NCBI RefSeq assembly: GCF_001700315.1
Contig: NZ_MASJ01000002.1
Coordinates: 87,049-151,048 of the forward strand
DNA: 64,000 bases
Direction: 5' to 3'
Source of the DNA: Caryophanon tenue
GTDB taxonomy: Bacteria; Bacillota; Bacilli; Bacillales_A; Planococcaceae
The position numbers were made by a program, and so were the translations under genes. The stretch's first letter is position 1, and every line of letters starts with the position of its first letter. The notes under the pieces were generated by a model that had not been told where the DNA came from, did not search any database, and was given only the letters and a program-made list of their open reading frames with translations. Shown here piece after piece: positions 9,366-16,279 of this stretch.

Positions 9366-10232
9366 ATGGCGGAGAAAAGACAACGAGATCGTAAACCACG
9401 TGATTTTAAAGGACGCGACAATAAAAAGCCGGACTATAAAGCACAACGTCAACAACAAAAAGAGTTCGCACAACATGAGCCAACACCACAAGAAGACATT
9501 CAAGGTGAAATGATTGCAGGGAAAAACCCTGTATTAGAGGCGCTACGTGCAGGGCGTGAAATTAATAAATTATTTATCGCTGAAGGCGTTAAAAAAACAG
9601 GTGTAGAGGAACTACTTGATTTAGCAAAAGAGCGCGGTGTACTTGTACAATTCGTGCCGAAGCAAAAAATTGATAAATTAGCAGAAAATCATCAAGGGAT
9701 TGTAGCGGCAGTTGCTGCGTATGATTATGCAGAAATTGATGACCTATTTGCAGCAGCCGCTGCAAAAAACGAGGACCCATTCTTCTTAATTTTAGATGAA
9801 TTAGAAGACCCACATAATTTAGGTTCGATTATGCGTACAGCCGATGCAATTGGTGTACACGGCATTATTATTCCGAAGCGTCGTGCAGTAGGATTAACCG
9901 CGGTCGTTGCAAAAGCATCAACGGGTGCGATTGAGCATGTACCGGTTGTACGTGTAACAAACTTAGCGCAAACCGTGGATGAGCTGAAAGATCGTGGCAT
10001 TTGGATTGCTGGTACAGATGCACAAGGTTCTGTTGATTATCGTAAAATGGACGCAACGCTTCCGTTAGCAGTAATTATTGGAAGTGAAGGAAAAGGAATG
10101 GCGCGTTTACTACGTGATAAATGTGATTTTTTATACCACTTACCAATGATTGGACATGTAACATCGCTAAACGCTTCTGTTGCAGCAGCATTGCTAATGT
10201 ATGAGGTTTATCGTAAGCGTCAAGAAGCGTAA
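9366..10232 (+). CDS. rlmB: 23S rRNA (guanosine-2'-O-)-methyltransferase RlmB
   Basis: This is a SpoU/TrmH-family (SPOUT) methyltransferase. It has a charged, probably disordered N-terminal extension of ~45 residues, a substrate-binding domain starting at IAGKNPVLEALR, and the three SPOUT motifs: LDELEDPHNLGSIMRTADA, the IIGSEGKGM loop, and SLNASVAAALLMYE. The last two form the SAM-binding knot. RlmB methylates a G in the peptidyl-transferase region of 23S rRNA. The 288-residue length fits. It lies in a tight run mrnC-rlmB-rae1, all RNA-processing genes. Confidence 0.94.
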   Translation: MAEKRQRDRKPRDFKGRDNKKPDYKAQRQQQKEFAQHEPTPQEDIQGEMIAGKNPVLEALRAGREINKLFIAEGVKKTGVEELLDLAKERGVLVQFVPKQKIDKLAENHQGIVAAVAAYDYAEIDDLFAAAAAKNEDPFFLILDELEDPHNLGSIMRTADAIGVHGIIIPKRRAVGLTAVVAKASTGAIEHVPVVRVTNLAQTVDELKDRGIWIAGTDAQGSVDYRKMDATLPLAVIIGSEGKGMARLLRDKCDFLYHLPMIGHVTSLNASVAAALLMYEVYRKRQEA

Positions 10233-10751
10233 TTGAAACAGCATATTTTATTAGTAGATGGCTACAATATGATTGGCTACTGGCCGGAACTTCGAAAATT
10301 GCGTGATGACAATTTAGAAGATGCGCGAGATCGTTTAATCGAGCTCATGGCAGAATACAAGGCGCAAAAAGGATGGCGTGTCATCGTAGTCTTTGATGCG
10401 CACTTTGTACCGGGCATTAAGCAAACATATAACCAGCATGCATTAGAGGTCATCTATACAGCAGAAAAAGAATCTGCCGATGAATGTATTGAACGACTAA
10501 CACATGAACTACGTAATCGCCACACGCAAATTGTCGTAGCAACTTCTGATATGACAGAGCAAAACGTTATTTTCGGGCTAGGTGCATCACGTATGCCAGC
10601 GAGTGAGCTTGCTGTAGAAGTCGGTGTTGTCAAAAAGCAAATTGAAAGCTTAGCAAAATCAACGCAGTTACAAAAACAAAAAAATCGTATTTCTGTAAGC
10701 CCTGACGTCGCCATAAAGCTTGAACGTCTTCGTCGAGGGTTAAAAGATTAA
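10233..10751 (+). CDS. rae1: NYN-domain ribosome-dependent endoribonuclease Rae1 (YacP)
   Basis: Rae1 cuts mRNA in the ribosomal A site in Bacillus. The 172-residue product is one NYN/PIN-like domain: VDGYNMIGYWPEL at the N terminus with the first acidic residue, VVFDAHFVPG, and ESADECIERL. These supply the conserved aspartates and glutamates. The TTG start immediately follows the rlmB stop (no gap), which indicates translational coupling. sigH follows after a 67-base gap with its own promoter. Confidence 0.9.
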   Translation: MKQHILLVDGYNMIGYWPELRKLRDDNLEDARDRLIELMAEYKAQKGWRVIVVFDAHFVPGIKQTYNQHALEVIYTAEKESADECIERLTHELRNRHTQIVVATSDMTEQNVIFGLGASRMPASELAVEVGVVKKQIESLAKSTQLQKQKNRISVSPDVAIKLERLRRGLKD

Positions 10752-10781
10752 TTGACTTATATTTTCCAATTTCGTTATACT
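10752..10781 (+). promoter_or_regulatory. sigH promoter
   Basis: TTGACT and TATACT are separated by 18 bases, a good vegetative-type promoter just after rae1. In Bacillus, sigH is also under AbrB control, but I see no site I could assign to that. Confidence 0.65.
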
Positions 10782-10818
10782 ATTTCTAAAAATTTCCAGT
10801 GTAGCAGGGGTGAGGTCG

Positions 10819-11454
10819 TTGATTAAAGGTAATTCCGTAGAAGTAATCCAAGGCTTTGAGCATCTCGCAGATGAGGAGTTATTAGCGTTAATCCAAATTG
10901 GTAATTCGGATGCGCTAGATTTTTTAATCACGAAATACCGCCTATTCGTGAAAGCTAAGGCAAGAACATATTTTTTAATTGGCGCAGATAAAGAAGATAT
11001 TATTCAAGAAGGTATGATTGGTTTATACAAAGCAATCCGCGACTTTAGGGGCGATAAGCTCGCTTCGTTTAAGGCATTTGCAGAGCTTTGTATTACCCGA
11101 CAAATTATAACGGCCATCAAAACAGCTACACGACAAAAGCATATGCCACTCAATTCGTATATTTCGCTCGATAAACCGGTGTATGATGAAGAATCTGATC
11201 GCACGCTGCTCGATATGATTACGAATGATGTGAGTGAAAGCCCTGAGGAGCGTATTATTTCACAAGAAGAATATGCCCAATTAGAGGCGAAGATGAACGA
11301 AGTGTTAAGTGAGCTTGAAAAGCAAGTTTTAACGTTGTATTTAGACGGACAATCGTACAATGAAATTTCAGAAGTCTTGAATCGTCACGTGAAGTCTATA
11401 GATAACGCATTGCAACGTGTAAAGCGTAAGTTGGAGAGACATTTAGGTGTTTAA
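10819..11454 (+). CDS. sigH: RNA polymerase sigma factor SigH (Sigma-30)
   Basis: SigH is the sigma-70-family factor for transition-phase, competence and early sporulation genes. Region 2 is clear (DALDFLITKYR, then DIIQEGMIGLYKAIRDF). Region 4 ends in RHVKSIDNALQRVKRKLERH, a helix-turn-helix nearly identical to Bacillus SigH. Two in-frame starts compete. TTG 10819 has AGGGG eight bases upstream and is preferred (211 residues). GTG 10810 lies within that ribosome-binding site. The usual neighbours are kept: yacP before, rpmG-secE-nusG after. Confidence 0.95.
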   Translation: MIKGNSVEVIQGFEHLADEELLALIQIGNSDALDFLITKYRLFVKAKARTYFLIGADKEDIIQEGMIGLYKAIRDFRGDKLASFKAFAELCITRQIITAIKTATRQKHMPLNSYISLDKPVYDEESDRTLLDMITNDVSESPEERIISQEEYAQLEAKMNEVLSELEKQVLTLYLDGQSYNEISEVLNRHVKSIDNALQRVKRKLERHLGV

Positions 11455-11533
11455 AAGCTGTCTGTCTATTGTTGACAGCATATAATTTAGGTGATAGTCT
11501 TTAAAAGACAAAATGCCAAAAAAGGTGATAAAA

Positions 11534-11680
11534 ATGGCTAATAAAGTCGTACTTTGCTGTGAAAAATGTGGCTCTCGCAACTATACATTGCCGAAAAAAG
11601 ACAATGTAGCGAAGCGAATGGAGCTTAAGAAATTTTGCTCGCGCTGCAATGAGCACACAATCCATAAAGAGACAATATAA
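11534..11680 (+). CDS. rpmG: 50S ribosomal protein L33, zinc-binding form
   Basis: The 48-residue product [17 protein letters not shown]... has two CxxC pairs (CEKC and CSRC). It is therefore the zinc-containing C+ type, as in the rpmGB copy that precedes secE in Bacillus. The AAAGGTG ribosome-binding site is six bases before the ATG. A TTGACA at 11472-11477 upstream may belong to its promoter, though the matching -10 is weak. Confidence 0.96.
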   Translation: MANKVVLCCEKCGSRNYTLPKKDNVAKRMELKKFCSRCNEHTIHKETI

Positions 11681-11725
11681 GGCTAGAGCAATATAGAAGA
11701 ACGAGTTATTCGGAGGTTAGGCTAC

Positions 11726-11911
11726 ATGAATAAAGTTACGAGTTTCTTACGTGAAGTATTTTCAGAAATGCGTAAAACAAGCTGGCCAAAAAGTAAAGAG
11801 CTAACGAAATATACAGTCGTTGTTGTATCAACAGTTGTAATTATGGCGTTATTTTTTGTGGTAGTGGATTATGGGATTTCAGAATTATTCCGTTGGTATT
11901 TGGATTTATAA
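11726..11911 (+). CDS. secE: preprotein translocase subunit SecE
   Basis: The 61-residue SecE clamps the SecYEG channel. The short Gram-positive form has a cytoplasmic amphipathic helix (FLREVFSEMRKTSWPKSKEL) followed by a single membrane span (VVVVSTVVIMALFFVVVDY). A GGAGG ribosome-binding site precedes the ATG. A terminator separates it from nusG, so the two are probably not strictly co-transcribed here. Confidence 0.95.
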   Translation: MNKVTSFLREVFSEMRKTSWPKSKELTKYTVVVVSTVVIMALFFVVVDYGISELFRWYLDL

Positions 11912-11941
11912 TTAGTACAGCGTTCATATGTGTCGAAAATA

Positions 11942-11972
11942 GCCCGTCATTGTTCAAACAACGGGTTTTTTC
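11942..11972 (+). terminator. terminator after secE
   Basis: CCCGT pairs with ACGGG, with a small inner helix TGTT/AACA, followed by TTTTTT. Confidence 0.75.
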
Positions 11973-12021
11973 ATTTGCTCGTGAAATATTTTAAGAAATA
12001 TAGAATTTGTGTGAAATCGAG

Positions 12022-12030
12022 TGGTAAGAT
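12022..12030 (+). promoter_or_regulatory. nusG promoter, extended -10
   Basis: TGGTAAGAT is an extended -10 element, the same form seen before rplJ in this window. The -35 is weak. Transcription would start near 12037, giving a very short leader. Confidence 0.5.
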
Positions 12031-12045
12031 TCGATGATTTTGTAA

Positions 12046-12078
12046 GGGAGGGACGGACAATTAAGTCCTACTAATATG
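12046..12078 (+). promoter_or_regulatory. nusG ribosome-binding site separated from the start by a hairpin
   Basis: The only strong Shine-Dalgarno sequence, GGGAGGG (12046-12052), is 23 bases from the ATG at 12076. Between them GGAC (12055-12058) and GTCC (12065-12068) can pair around AATTAA. Folding would reduce the effective spacing to about nine bases. The stem has only four pairs, so its stability is modest. Confidence 0.5.
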
Positions 12079-12612
12079 GAAAAACAGTGGTATGTAGTAC
12101 ACACTTACTCTGGTTATGAAAACCGAGTGAAAGCAAACTTAGAAAAACGTGTTGAAACAATGGGCATGGAAGATAAAATTTTCCGCGTAATCGTTCCAGA
12201 ACACGAAGAAACAGATTTAAAAGATGGTAAAAAACGTTCTGTAATGCGTAAAATCTTCCCAGGTTATGTGTTAGTTGAAATTATCATGACAGATGATTCA
12301 TGGTATGTAGTACGTAACACACCAGGTGTAACAGGATTCATCGGTTCATCAGGTGGCGGAGCAAAACCAACACCATTATTACCAGAAGAAGTTGAGCGTT
12401 TATTAGCGCAAGTTGGTATGACAACGAAGGCAATTGGTGAAGTTGAAATTTCTGCGGGAGATGTTGTTGAAGTGTTAGATGGTCCATTCGCACACTTCCA
12501 AGGTCGCGTAGAAGAAGTAGATGTAGAAAAAGGTATTTTAAAAGTTTCTGTTGATATGTTTGGCCGCGAAACAGCGGTAGAACTAGACTTCACAGAAGTT
12601 CAAAAAATTTAG
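12076..12612 (+). CDS. nusG: transcription termination/antitermination protein NusG
   Basis: NusG binds the polymerase clamp and influences pausing and termination. The NGN domain (WYVVHTYSGYENRVK at the N terminus, FPGYVLVE, RNTPGVTGF) is followed by a KOW domain (GDVVEVLDGPFAHFQG) and MFGRETAVELDF. The 178 residues match Bacillus NusG. The start is fixed by homology even though the ribosome-binding site is unusually distant: a stop codon just upstream in this frame rules out any longer form. Confidence 0.97.
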   Translation: MEKQWYVVHTYSGYENRVKANLEKRVETMGMEDKIFRVIVPEHEETDLKDGKKRSVMRKIFPGYVLVEIIMTDDSWYVVRNTPGVTGFIGSSGGGAKPTPLLPEEVERLLAQVGMTTKAIGEVEISAGDVVEVLDGPFAHFQGRVEEVDVEKGILKVSVDMFGRETAVELDFTEVQKI

Positions 12613-12625
12613 TAATTAATTGTAC

Positions 12626-12654
12626 TTGCTTATAATATTTAAAAGTGGTATCAT
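12626..12654 (+). promoter_or_regulatory. rplK-rplA promoter
   Basis: TTGCTT is 17 bases before TATCAT, and the -10 is extended by TGG. It lies directly downstream of nusG and leaves a leader of about 150 bases before rplK. Confidence 0.6.
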
Positions 12655-12757
12655 TTCAAAGGTCAGACTGACTTAATTATATTTATAATTGACGACTTAC
12701 TGACACTGATGATAATTTTAATGTTATCGGCAACTTAGCTGACGAACAGATATTTGA

Positions 12758-12782
12758 GTGGGAGGGGCAACCCAATTACCAC
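12758..12782 (+). promoter_or_regulatory. candidate L1-binding leader hairpin before rplK
   Basis: GTGG...CCAC encloses an inner GGG-CAA-CCC helix, with the conserved string GTGGGAGG on the 5' side. An almost identically organised hairpin lies just before rplA. Ribosomal protein L1 is known to repress the L11-L1 operon in several bacteria, so binding of L1 here is a reasonable inference, not shown. Confidence 0.5.
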
Positions 12783-12808
12783 ATCACGGACTTAAGGAGG
12801 TGTGTCTC

Positions 12809-13234
12809 GTGGCTAAAAAAGTTATTAAAGTTGTAAAACTTCAAATCCCTGCTGGTAAAGCAAACCCAGCACCGCCGGTTGGTCCTGCATTAGGTCAAGC
12901 GGGTGTTAACATCATGGGATTCTGTAAAGAATTCAACGCTCGTACTGCGGACCAAGCTGGTTTAATTATTCCAGTTGAAATTTCAGTATTCGAGGACCGT
13001 TCTTTCACTTTCATTACGAAAACTCCACCGGCTGCAGTACTACTTAAAGTAGCTGCTGGTATCCAATCTGGATCTGGTGAACCAAACCGTAAGAAAGTTG
13101 CAACGGTTAAACGTGATAAAGTTCGCGAAATCGCTGAACAAAAAATGCCTGACCTTAACGCTGCTTCAGTTGAAGCTGCTATGTTAATGGTTGAAGGTAC
13201 TGCACGAAGCATGGGTATCGTTATCGAAGACTAA
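12809..13234 (+). CDS. rplK: 50S ribosomal protein L11
   Basis: L11 forms part of the GTPase-associated centre. The 141-residue product begins [20 protein letters not shown] after the first lysines and ends with SMGIVIED, both diagnostic. I chose GTG 12809 because AAGGAGG lies eight bases upstream. The longer open frame from 12758 would translate the leader hairpin. rplA follows after a large hairpin. Confidence 0.97.
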   Translation: MAKKVIKVVKLQIPAGKANPAPPVGPALGQAGVNIMGFCKEFNARTADQAGLIIPVEISVFEDRSFTFITKTPPAAVLLKVAAGIQSGSGEPNRKKVATVKRDKVREIAEQKMPDLNAASVEAAMLMVEGTARSMGIVIED

Positions 13235-13269
13235 TCCCATCTTCACTTGATGATGTTTTTGTTTTTGGA

Positions 13270-13312
13270 GGTTGCTGCATTCAGAATATTTATTTTGAGT
13301 GCGCAACCTTTA
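13270..13312 (+). promoter_or_regulatory. long hairpin in the rplK-rplA spacer
   Basis: GGTTGC-T-GCATTCA pairs with TGAGTGC-GCAACC, 13 base pairs with one bulge, followed by only a short T-rich tail. It may be a partial terminator or a processing site. Confidence 0.5.
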
Positions 13313-13315
13313 TTC

Positions 13316-13341
13316 GTGGGAGGATAATCCGCTATAACCAC
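13316..13341 (+). promoter_or_regulatory. candidate L1-binding hairpin before rplA
   Basis: GTGG...CCAC encloses GGA-TAA-TCC, matching the architecture and the GTGGGAGG string of the hairpin before rplK. The inner pair changes from GGG/CCC to GGA/TCC, which is covariation consistent with a selected structure. Confidence 0.5.
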
Positions 13342-13361
13342 AATCAAGGAGGAAATTAACA

Positions 13362-14060
13362 ATGGCTAAAAAAGGTAAAAAGCTACAAGACGCTGCTAAA
13401 TTAGTAGACCGTTCTAAATTATATGAAGCTGCAGAAGCAATCGCTCTTGCACAAAAAACAAGCACAGTTAACTTCGACGCTACAGTAGAAGTTGCTTTCA
13501 AATTAGGTATCGATACTCGTAAGAACGACCAACAAATTCGTGGTGCAGTAGTACTTCCGAATGGTACTGGTAAAACTCAACGTGTATTAGTATTCGCTAA
13601 AGGCGAAAAAGCAAAAGAAGCAGAAGCTGCTGGCGCTGATTTCGTAGGCGATGCAGACTACATCACTAAAATCCAACAAGGTTGGTTCGATTTCGATGTA
13701 ATCGTTGCTACTCCAGACATGATGGGTGAAGTTGGTAAAATCGGTCGCGTATTAGGACCAAAAGGTTTAATGCCAAACCCTAAAACTGGTACAGTTACTT
13801 TCGACGTAACTAAAGCAATCAATGAAATCAAAGCTGGTAAAGTTGAATACCGTGCTGAAAAAGCTGGTATCATCCACGCACCAATCGGTAAAGTTTCATT
13901 CGAAACTGAAAAATTAGTTGAAAACTTCTTAGCAGTATACGATGTAATCGCTAAAGCTAAACCAGCTGCAGCTAAAGGTACTTACATGAAGTCAGTAAAC
14001 GTAACAACTACAATGGGTCCAGCTGTTAAAGTTGATACTGCAACTGTAGTAGTTAAATAA
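13362..14060 (+). CDS. rplA: 50S ribosomal protein L1
   Basis: L1 forms the mobile stalk near the E site and is the expected repressor of its own operon. The 232-residue sequence has the family core [18 protein letters not shown] and ends normally. The ATG is preceded by AAGGAGG. It lies downstream of rplK and upstream of the separately transcribed rplJ-rplL unit. Confidence 0.97.
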   Translation: MAKKGKKLQDAAKLVDRSKLYEAAEAIALAQKTSTVNFDATVEVAFKLGIDTRKNDQQIRGAVVLPNGTGKTQRVLVFAKGEKAKEAEAAGADFVGDADYITKIQQGWFDFDVIVATPDMMGEVGKIGRVLGPKGLMPNPKTGTVTFDVTKAINEIKAGKVEYRAEKAGIIHAPIGKVSFETEKLVENFLAVYDVIAKAKPAAAKGTYMKSVNVTTTMGPAVKVDTATVVVK

Positions 14061-14084
14061 TTTAAAGTAATTTAAATTAATTTA

Positions 14085-14113
14085 TTGACAACACACCGCT
14101 TACTTGGTAAGAT
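14085..14113 (+). promoter_or_regulatory. rplJ-rplL promoter
   Basis: TTGACA is followed after 17 bases by TAAGAT, extended by TGG. It is one of the strongest promoter matches in the window. Confidence 0.8.
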
Positions 14114-14260
14114 GGATGCTGTTGTGAATCATCCATTTGTACCGTAGACAGTAGGAGTGACTTGTCACTTAATGATCCTACCGAGGACATCGGAATTCGG
14201 ATTCTTTTTAAGATGATGACTTTCAGCCTCTATGTCTATATGATGTAGAGGCTTTTCTTT
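14112..14260 (+). promoter_or_regulatory. L10 leader with attenuator
   Basis: This is the ribosomal protein L10 (L8 complex) leader. Visible helices are GGATG/CATCC, GTAGGA/TCCTAC (14151-14181) with an inner GTGAC/GTCAC, and a terminator GCCTCTA/TAGAGGC with a T-rich tail at 14226-14260. Binding of L10-L12 is known to repress expression through this leader in Bacillota. Confidence 0.85.
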
Positions 14261-14301
14261 TGTCGGTATAAATGACTCATTCTAATAGGAGGTGTCATCC
14301 A

Positions 14302-14805
14302 ATGGTAAAACCAATCATTGAAGCTAAACAAGCTCAAGTACAAGATATCGCTGGTAAGTTCGAATCTGCTGCTTCTGTAGTAGTAGTTGACTACCGTGGT
14401 TTAACTGTTTCTCAAGTTACAGAATTACGTAAACAACTACGTGAAGCTGGCGTTGAGTTCAAAGTATACAAAAACACTTTAACTCGTCGTGCTGCTGAAA
14501 TCGCAGGTGTTGAAGCAATCAACGAATTCTTAACTGGTCCAAACGCTGTTGCATTCTCTGCTGAGGACGTAGTAGCTCCAGCTAAAATCATCAACGACTT
14601 CGCTAAGAAAAACGAAGCTCTTGAAATTAAAGCTGGTATCATCGAAGGTACAGTATCATCAGCTGATGATATTAAAGCACTTGCAGAACTTCCATCACGC
14701 GAAGGTCTATTATCAATGCTTTTATCTGTTCTTCAAGCTCCAGTGCGCAACTTCGCACTTGCAACAAAAGCTGTTGCAGAACAAAAAGAAGAGCAAGGCG
14801 CTTAA
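14302..14805 (+). CDS. rplJ: 50S ribosomal protein L10
   Basis: L10 anchors the L7/L12 stalk to 23S rRNA. The 167-residue product starts [20 protein letters not shown] and has [20 protein letters not shown], typical of the globular domain, followed by the helical stalk-binding tail. I chose ATG 14302 with GGAGGT upstream. The longer frame from 14272 would read through the ribosome-binding site. rplL follows 80 bases later. Confidence 0.97.
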   Translation: MVKPIIEAKQAQVQDIAGKFESAASVVVVDYRGLTVSQVTELRKQLREAGVEFKVYKNTLTRRAAEIAGVEAINEFLTGPNAVAFSAEDVVAPAKIINDFAKKNEALEIKAGIIEGTVSSADDIKALAELPSREGLLSMLLSVLQAPVRNFALATKAVAEQKEEQGA

Positions 14806-14885
14806 TTTTAAACGCAGCTTAACTTTACAATCGGCGTAAGCCACAAAAAAATAAAACAATAGTATCCAAATAGGAGGAACTTAAA

Positions 14886-15245
14886 ATGAATAAAGATCAA
14901 ATCTTAGAAGCTATCAAAGCTATGACAGTTCTTGAGTTAAACGACTTAGTAAAAGCAATCGAAGAAGAATTCGGTGTAACAGCAGCAGCTCCTGTAGCTG
15001 TAGTAGCTGGCGGTGCAGCTGCAGCTGAAGAAAAAACTGAATTTGACGTAGTATTAGCATCTGCTGGTGCAGAAAAAATCAAAGTAATCAAAGCTGTACG
15101 TGAAATCACTGGCTTAGGTTTAAAAGAAGCTAAAGAAGTAGTAGATAACGCTCCTAAAGCTCTTAAAGAAGGCGTTTCTAAAGATGAAGCTGAAGAAATC
15201 AAAGCTAAACTTGAAGAAGTTGGCGCTTCTGTAGAAGTTAAATAA
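14886..15245 (+). CDS. rplL: 50S ribosomal protein L7/L12
   Basis: This is the stalk protein that recruits translational GTPases. It has the N-terminal dimerisation helix pair ([20 protein letters not shown]), an Ala-rich hinge ([18 protein letters not shown]) and the C-terminal factor-binding domain ([20 protein letters not shown]). The 119 residues are normal. The TAGGAGG ribosome-binding site is strong. It is terminated by a hairpin. Confidence 0.98.
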   Translation: MNKDQILEAIKAMTVLELNDLVKAIEEEFGVTAAAPVAVVAGGAAAAEEKTEFDVVLASAGAEKIKVIKAVREITGLGLKEAKEVVDNAPKALKEGVSKDEAEEIKAKLEEVGASVEVK

Positions 15246-15276
15246 TTTTATTTAACAACTATTAGTGCTTATATGG

Positions 15277-15311
15277 AAAGCTCGTCTCTTATTGACGGGC
15301 TTTTCTTTTTG
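15277..15311 (+). terminator. terminator after rplL
   Basis: AAAGCTCGTC pairs with GACGGGCTTT around a seven-base loop, followed by TTCTTTTT. Confidence 0.85.
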
Positions 15312-15313
15312 GG

Positions 15314-15330
15314 GAAGTATATAATACTTC
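15314..15330 (+). promoter_or_regulatory. palindrome covering a TATAAT box before the methyltransferase gene
   Basis: GAAGTAT-ATA-ATACTTC is a 7-3-7 inverted repeat that contains TATAAT at 15320-15325. No well-spaced -35 is visible. It could be a promoter with an overlapping operator. Confidence 0.3.
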
Positions 15331-15338
15331 TGATAATG

Positions 15339-15378
15339 AGACAGAATTGCATACGCATTGTATGAATTCTGTCTTTTT
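15339..15378 (+). terminator. second terminator or attenuator before the ybxB-like gene
   Basis: AGACAGAATT pairs with AATTCTGTCT, and inside it CATAC pairs with GTATG, followed by TTTTAT. The 15-pair stem lies after a possible promoter and 50 bases before the next gene. It could be a backup terminator for rplL or an attenuator. Confidence 0.75.
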
Positions 15379-15427
15379 ATATATGATTGAAATGCTGAAG
15401 TACATTCAGTATAAGGAGGCGACGTCA

Positions 15428-16027
15428 ATGTCACAACACTATTATTCGAATAAGCCTCAAGTGGAAAGTAAGCCGAACAAGTTTAACTTTACATTGCTTG
15501 GGCATACGTTTATGTTTACAACGGATGCTGGAGTATTTAGTAAAAGCGAAGTAGATTTTGGTTCCCGTGTGTTAATCGATGCATTTGACATGCCGGATAT
15601 TGAAGGACCAATCTTTGATGTTGGCTGCGGCTACGGACCAATTGGTTTATCGATTGCTCGTCAATTTCCAGAGCGCATTGTCCATATGATGGATATTAAT
15701 GAACGTGCAGTGAGCTTATCGCGTCACAACGCAGAGTTAAACGGGGTTCAAAATGTACGAATTTTTGAAAGTAACGGTTTGCAGGCTTGTACTGAGCAAG
15801 ATGCAGCAGTCATTTTAACGAATCCGCCAATCCGAGCAGGTAAGGATACGATTTTCCGTTTCTATGATGAAGCGTATGAGAAGTTGCGCGAACGCGGAGA
15901 GTTATGGATTGTTATTCAGAAGAAACAAGGAGCACCTTCAACAATGGCACATTTAGAAGAGAAATTTGCTGAAGTTGAAGTTGTAGAAAAGAAAAAAGGT
16001 TACTGGATCATACGTGCGATCAAGTAA
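15428..16027 (+). CDS. class I SAM-dependent methyltransferase, YbxB/RsmC-like
   Basis: The 199-residue protein contains a Rossmann-type SAM-binding site (FDVGCGYGPIGLSIA) and an NPPI motif (VILTNPPIRAG), the N-specific signature of RsmC-like 16S rRNA (guanine-N2) methyltransferases. It is one domain only, as in Bacillus YbxB, which sits at the same place between rplL and rpoB. The start ATG has AAGGAGG eight bases upstream. An open frame extends upstream but covers the terminator hairpin and is rejected. The substrate base is not established. Confidence 0.88.
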   Translation: MSQHYYSNKPQVESKPNKFNFTLLGHTFMFTTDAGVFSKSEVDFGSRVLIDAFDMPDIEGPIFDVGCGYGPIGLSIARQFPERIVHMMDINERAVSLSRHNAELNGVQNVRIFESNGLQACTEQDAAVILTNPPIRAGKDTIFRFYDEAYEKLRERGELWIVIQKKQGAPSTMAHLEEKFAEVEVVEKKKGYWIIRAIK

Positions 16028-16046
16028 CCGAAGTGTAGAGAAAATA

Positions 16047-16080
16047 TTGACTTGACAAAATGGCTATGATATTATAATAA
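16047..16080 (+). promoter_or_regulatory. rpoB promoter region
   Basis: Overlapping -35-like hexamers TTGACT (16047) and TTGACA (16052) precede TATAAT (16073-16078). The TTGACA-TATAAT spacing is 15 bases. A 17-base spacing would use TAATAA at 16075. Confidence 0.5.
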
Positions 16081-16083
16081 AAT

Positions 16084-16210
16084 GCAAAATATTATTTTGC
16101 GGTCGTATGCCCTTTTGACGAAAAAGTGACTTTTTTTCAGGCATACTTGCCAGCACAAGTTTAGTATAACCAAAAATGAGTTAATTATACGAACTCGTTT
16201 TCTTTTTGTC
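16084..16210 (+). promoter_or_regulatory. structured rpoB leader with internal terminator
   Basis: Three helices follow the promoter: GCAAAA/TTTTGC (16084-16100), GTATGCC/GGCATAC (16105-16146), and AAAATGAGTT/AACTCGTTTT (16173-16201) followed by TTCTTTTTGTCTTT. The last is a typical intrinsic terminator placed before the rpoB start. Inside the second helix GAAAAAG can alternatively pair with CTTTTTTTC. The layout suggests attenuation of rpoB. Confidence 0.6.
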
Positions 16211-16279
16211 TTTGGAAATCATACACTATTTGTAAGGTTTTGCAAAGACCTATTATCGCTTTATTGAGGGGTGAATGAG

